Source: Oceanobacillus_B kapialis (GTDB lineage Bacteria; Bacillota; Bacilli; Bacillales; Amphibacillaceae). From it: DNA of 8,078 nt. The notes under the pieces are model-generated. The model ran no database searches. It saw nothing but the letters and a program-made list of their open reading frames with translations, and was not told the origin of the DNA. The stretch is taken from NCBI RefSeq assembly GCF_042685265.1, contig NZ_JBHUMX010000018.1; one strand, given 5' to 3'. The translations under genes were made by a program, and so were the position numbers. Of this stretch, positions 6,104-8,078 are shown one piece after another. The first letter of the stretch is position 1. The number at the start of each line of letters is the position of its first letter.

Positions 6104-7837
6104 ATGAGCAAGGAAAAAAGTAATATAAAAGATTTTTATGCCTTAATTAAATCAACGAATATACCTAAATTAGCGTTAACCTTTGGATTAATTGGTGGGG
6201 TACTTACCACACTTGTCGGCTTGACCATTCCGATTTTAACAAGAGAGCTTGTGGATGGATTTTCTCTTGCTTCGTTAAGCTGGACCTTAATTATATCGAT
6301 TGGCATTGTCTTTATTTTGCAGGCCATTATTGACGGTGTCTCCACCTATTTACTTGCAATGGTCGGACAACGGATTGTCGCTAGACTGCGGGAAAGAATG
6401 TGGCGTAAGCTAATTCGCATGCCGGTAAGTTATTTTGACAAGACAAAGAGCGGAGAAGCCGTCAGTCGGGTAGTGAACGATACAGGAGTTGTAAAAGAGT
6501 TAATTTCCGACCATTTTCCGCAATTTATTACAGGTATCATTTCTATTATTGGAGCAGTTACCATTCTCCTCATCATGGATTGGAAAATGACGCTTATTAT
6601 GCTGTTATCTGTACCTATAACGATAGCACTTATGGTTCCATTAGGCAGCAGAATGGCCAAGATTTCAAGAGGGTTACAGGATGAAACAGCCACTTTTACT
6701 GGAGATATCCAACAAACAATCAGTGAAATACGATTGATGAAATCTTCTACAGCTGAAGGTTTTGAAGAGAAAAAAGGAGTAGCGGGGATTAACAATCTTT
6801 TTTCGTTCGGGCTTAGGGAATCGAAAATCATCGCTTTAGTCGGACCGCTCATGTACCTCATCATTATGGCAGTAGTCGTAGTGATTATTGGTTACGGTGG
6901 TATTCGTGTAGCAGATGGCTCCATGTCAACCGGATCATTAGTTGCTTTTTTGCTTTATCTGTTTCAAATTGTGATGCCTATTACGTCTTTTGCAATGTTC
7001 TTCACCCAGCTGCAAAAGGCCAAAGGAGCAACAGAGCGCATTCAACATATCCTGAATCTCCCTGAAGAAAGCGGGCAGGAGGGGGTTCAAGCACAGGTTG
7101 CAAACAAGCCGTTATCCCTGGACAATGTTTCCTTTGCTTATAACGAACAGGAACCTGTCCTAGACTCGATCAGCTTTGTAGCCAATCCTGGTGAAATGAT
7201 TGCCTTTGCTGGTCCAAGTGGTGGTGGGAAAACAACTTTGTTTGGCCTGTTAGAACGCTTCTATGAACCTGTGGAGGGAGAGATCAGGATTGGAGAAACA
7301 CCGATTCAGGAATTATCCCTGCATACATGGCGTAGTCAAATAGGTTATGTCTCACAAGAAAGTGCTATGATGGCAGGTACTATTCGGGAAAACTTGACTT
7401 ATGGGCTGGAAAACCCTGGTGAAATCCCTGACGAAAAACTATGGGCTGTGGCAAAAATGTCCTATGCGGATCAATTTATTAAAGACTTTGCTGAAGGACT
7501 GGACACGAAGGTTGGAGAACGTGGGGTAAAGCTTTCTGGTGGACAAAAACAACGAATTAGCATCGCCCGTGCCTTTTTACGTGATCCTAAAATATTGATG
7601 ATGGATGAGGCTACAGCCAGTCTTGATAGTCAGTCGGAAAGCATTGTACAACAAGCATTAACCAGATTAATGGAGGGGCGAACAACCTTTGTGATCGCTC
7701 ACCGTCTATCGACCATTGTAGATGCCGATAAGATCATATTTATTGAAAAGGGCAGGATCACAGGAAGTGGAACACATCAGGAACTCGTCTCTACCCATGA
7801 GTTGTATCGTGAGTTTGCTGAACAGCAGTTATCATAA
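6104..7837 (+). CDS. bmrA: BmrA-like multidrug ABC half-transporter (membrane + ATPase fused)
   Basis: This 577-residue type-IV ABC exporter half-molecule is expected to form homodimers that pump drugs or lipid-like compounds outward. The membrane domain (about 1-320) has six helices near 25-48, 60-82, 135-158, 162-182, 245-267 and 275-300, plus the DGFS, PVSYFD and SGE.VSRV.NDT motifs typical of this group. The ATPase domain (about 335-577) has A-loop Tyr346, Walker A GPSGGGKT (370-377), Q-loop Gln418, LSGGQ (477-481), Walker B ILMMDE (497-502) with catalytic Glu502, and switch His533. All sites are complete. Similarity to B. subtilis BmrA (YvcC) runs end to end, including the C-terminal LYR.FAEQQL. 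I chose the ATG at 6104 because AGGGAG ends 6 bases before it. Upstream in-frame ATGs (from 6065) lack such a site, and one of them (6098) adjoins the Shine-Dalgarno directly. The gene follows the permease by 100 bases in the same direction. Confidence 0.93.
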   Translation: MSKEKSNIKDFYALIKSTNIPKLALTFGLIGGVLTTLVGLTIPILTRELVDGFSLASLSWTLIISIGIVFILQAIIDGVSTYLLAMVGQRIVARLRERMWRKLIRMPVSYFDKTKSGEAVSRVVNDTGVVKELISDHFPQFITGIISIIGAVTILLIMDWKMTLIMLLSVPITIALMVPLGSRMAKISRGLQDETATFTGDIQQTISEIRLMKSSTAEGFEEKKGVAGINNLFSFGLRESKIIALVGPLMYLIIMAVVVVIIGYGGIRVADGSMSTGSLVAFLLYLFQIVMPITSFAMFFTQLQKAKGATERIQHILNLPEESGQEGVQAQVANKPLSLDNVSFAYNEQEPVLDSISFVANPGEMIAFAGPSGGGKTTLFGLLERFYEPVEGEIRIGETPIQELSLHTWRSQIGYVSQESAMMAGTIRENLTYGLENPGEIPDEKLWAVAKMSYADQFIKDFAEGLDTKVGERGVKLSGGQKQRISIARAFLRDPKILMMDEATASLDSQSESIVQQALTRLMEGRTTFVIAHRLSTIVDADKIIFIEKGRITGSGTHQELVSTHELYREFAEQQLS

Positions 7838-7850
7838 TACGTAATAAAGC

Positions 7851-7907
7851 AAGCGCCGGAAGAATAGATGGACACTAAATTCTTCCGGCGCTTTTTGGTG
7901 TTTTTTT
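7851..7907 (+). terminator. strong rho-independent terminator after bmrA
   Basis: A perfect 15-bp stem (7851-7865 and 7879-7893) with the GC-rich core GCGCCGGAAG encloses a 13-base loop. TTTTT and then a second run of seven T (7901-7907) follow. It begins 13 bases after the bmrA stop codon and closes the plus-strand exporter set. Confidence 0.95.
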
Positions 7908-7940
7908 AATAGATAAGGAAGCATAAAAAATTGGCGGTAT

Positions 7941-8078
7941 GTTGTTCTTAGACAGGAACAGCCACGTCCAGCTACAGCGCCCAGAAACTAGGCGACTTCA
8001 CGGAATCGCCCTACGATAAAGAAGACTTGCCGATGGTGAAACCAGAGGCTTAGTCGCACTTATACCCTTGTGGTGAAA
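7941..8078. repeat. probable dispersed intergenic repeat / structured non-coding element (partial)
   Basis: No open reading frame of note and no ribosome binding site occur here, and the base composition is clearly richer in GC than the DNA just upstream. The segment is full of short stems: GTTGTTC/GAACAGC (7941-7947 with 7956-7962, one G-U pair), CGCC/GGCG (7978-7981 with 7991-7994), and GGCGA-c-TTC / GAA-TCGCC (7991-7999 with 8003-8010, loop ACG). The last two are mutually exclusive. The segment with GTCCAGCTACAGCGCC and CTTAGTCGCACTTATA resembles sequences I recall as repeated between genes in Bacillaceae genomes, but one copy cannot prove repetition. The right boundary is outside the window. 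A structured small RNA is the alternative. Confidence 0.5.

Noticed and set aside
4000..6864. Antisense and out-of-frame open frames inside the exporter genes, such as 4000-4191 (-), 5019-5300 (-), 5685-5981 (+) and 6430-6864 (-)
   Set aside because: They lie entirely within well-supported genes or their junctions, encode no recognisable motifs, and lack ribosome binding sites with promoter context, so they are shadows.

Overview
The window looks like chromosomal DNA from a low-GC Gram-positive of the Bacillaceae or a close relative. The reasons are AT-rich intergenic DNA, strong AGGAGG-type ribosome binding sites, sigma-A-like promoters, a BmrA-type half-transporter very close to the Bacillus subtilis protein, and a C-terminal fragment of an IS1182-like transposase. 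The genus cannot be fixed from the sequence alone.

Layout from left to right. Bases 3-143 (+) hold the tail of a broken or abnormally ended transposase. It runs into a bidirectional intrinsic terminator (116-160). Bases 163-2601 form a compact minus-strand operon, transcribed in the order ribA (GTP cyclohydrolase II), ribD (bifunctional pyrimidine deaminase/reductase), then a HAD-family nucleotidase-type phosphatase. It has its own sigma-A-like promoter (2656-2628) and ends at the 116-160 hairpin. A tetR-family regulator (2750-3343, minus) lies upstream of ribA. Diverging from tetR on the plus strand are an ABC-2 type exporter, as ATPase (3497-4405) and duplicated 12-helix permease of the TnrB3-like class (4402-6003), and a BmrA-like multidrug half-transporter (6104-7837). 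A strong terminator (7851-7907) closes that set. The right end (about 7941-8078) is a relatively GC-rich, hairpin-forming non-coding segment that resembles a dispersed intergenic repeat and runs off the window.

How the genes may work together. The divergent tetR/ABC arrangement is the usual design of an inducible drug-efflux locus: the repressor would bind the 3344-3496 intergenic region, where a perfect 12-bp inverted repeat and a third related half-site lie across the promoters, and would be released by a substrate of the pumps. The rib cassette is more unusual. It contains only the first riboflavin enzymes plus a phosphatase-like protein, with no ribE/ribH and no FMN riboswitch at the cassette promoter. 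If the HAD protein acts on the RibD product, the three genes would convert GTP to 5-amino-6-ribitylaminouracil (5-A-RU). That makes it a supplementary or specialised pyrimidine/flavin-precursor cassette next to export genes. Whether TetR also controls it is open.

Three gene starts were set by ribosome binding site and promoter evidence at positions inside the longest open frames: ribA at 2601, tetR at 3343 and bmrA at 6104. I see no tRNA, rRNA, CRISPR array or replication origin.
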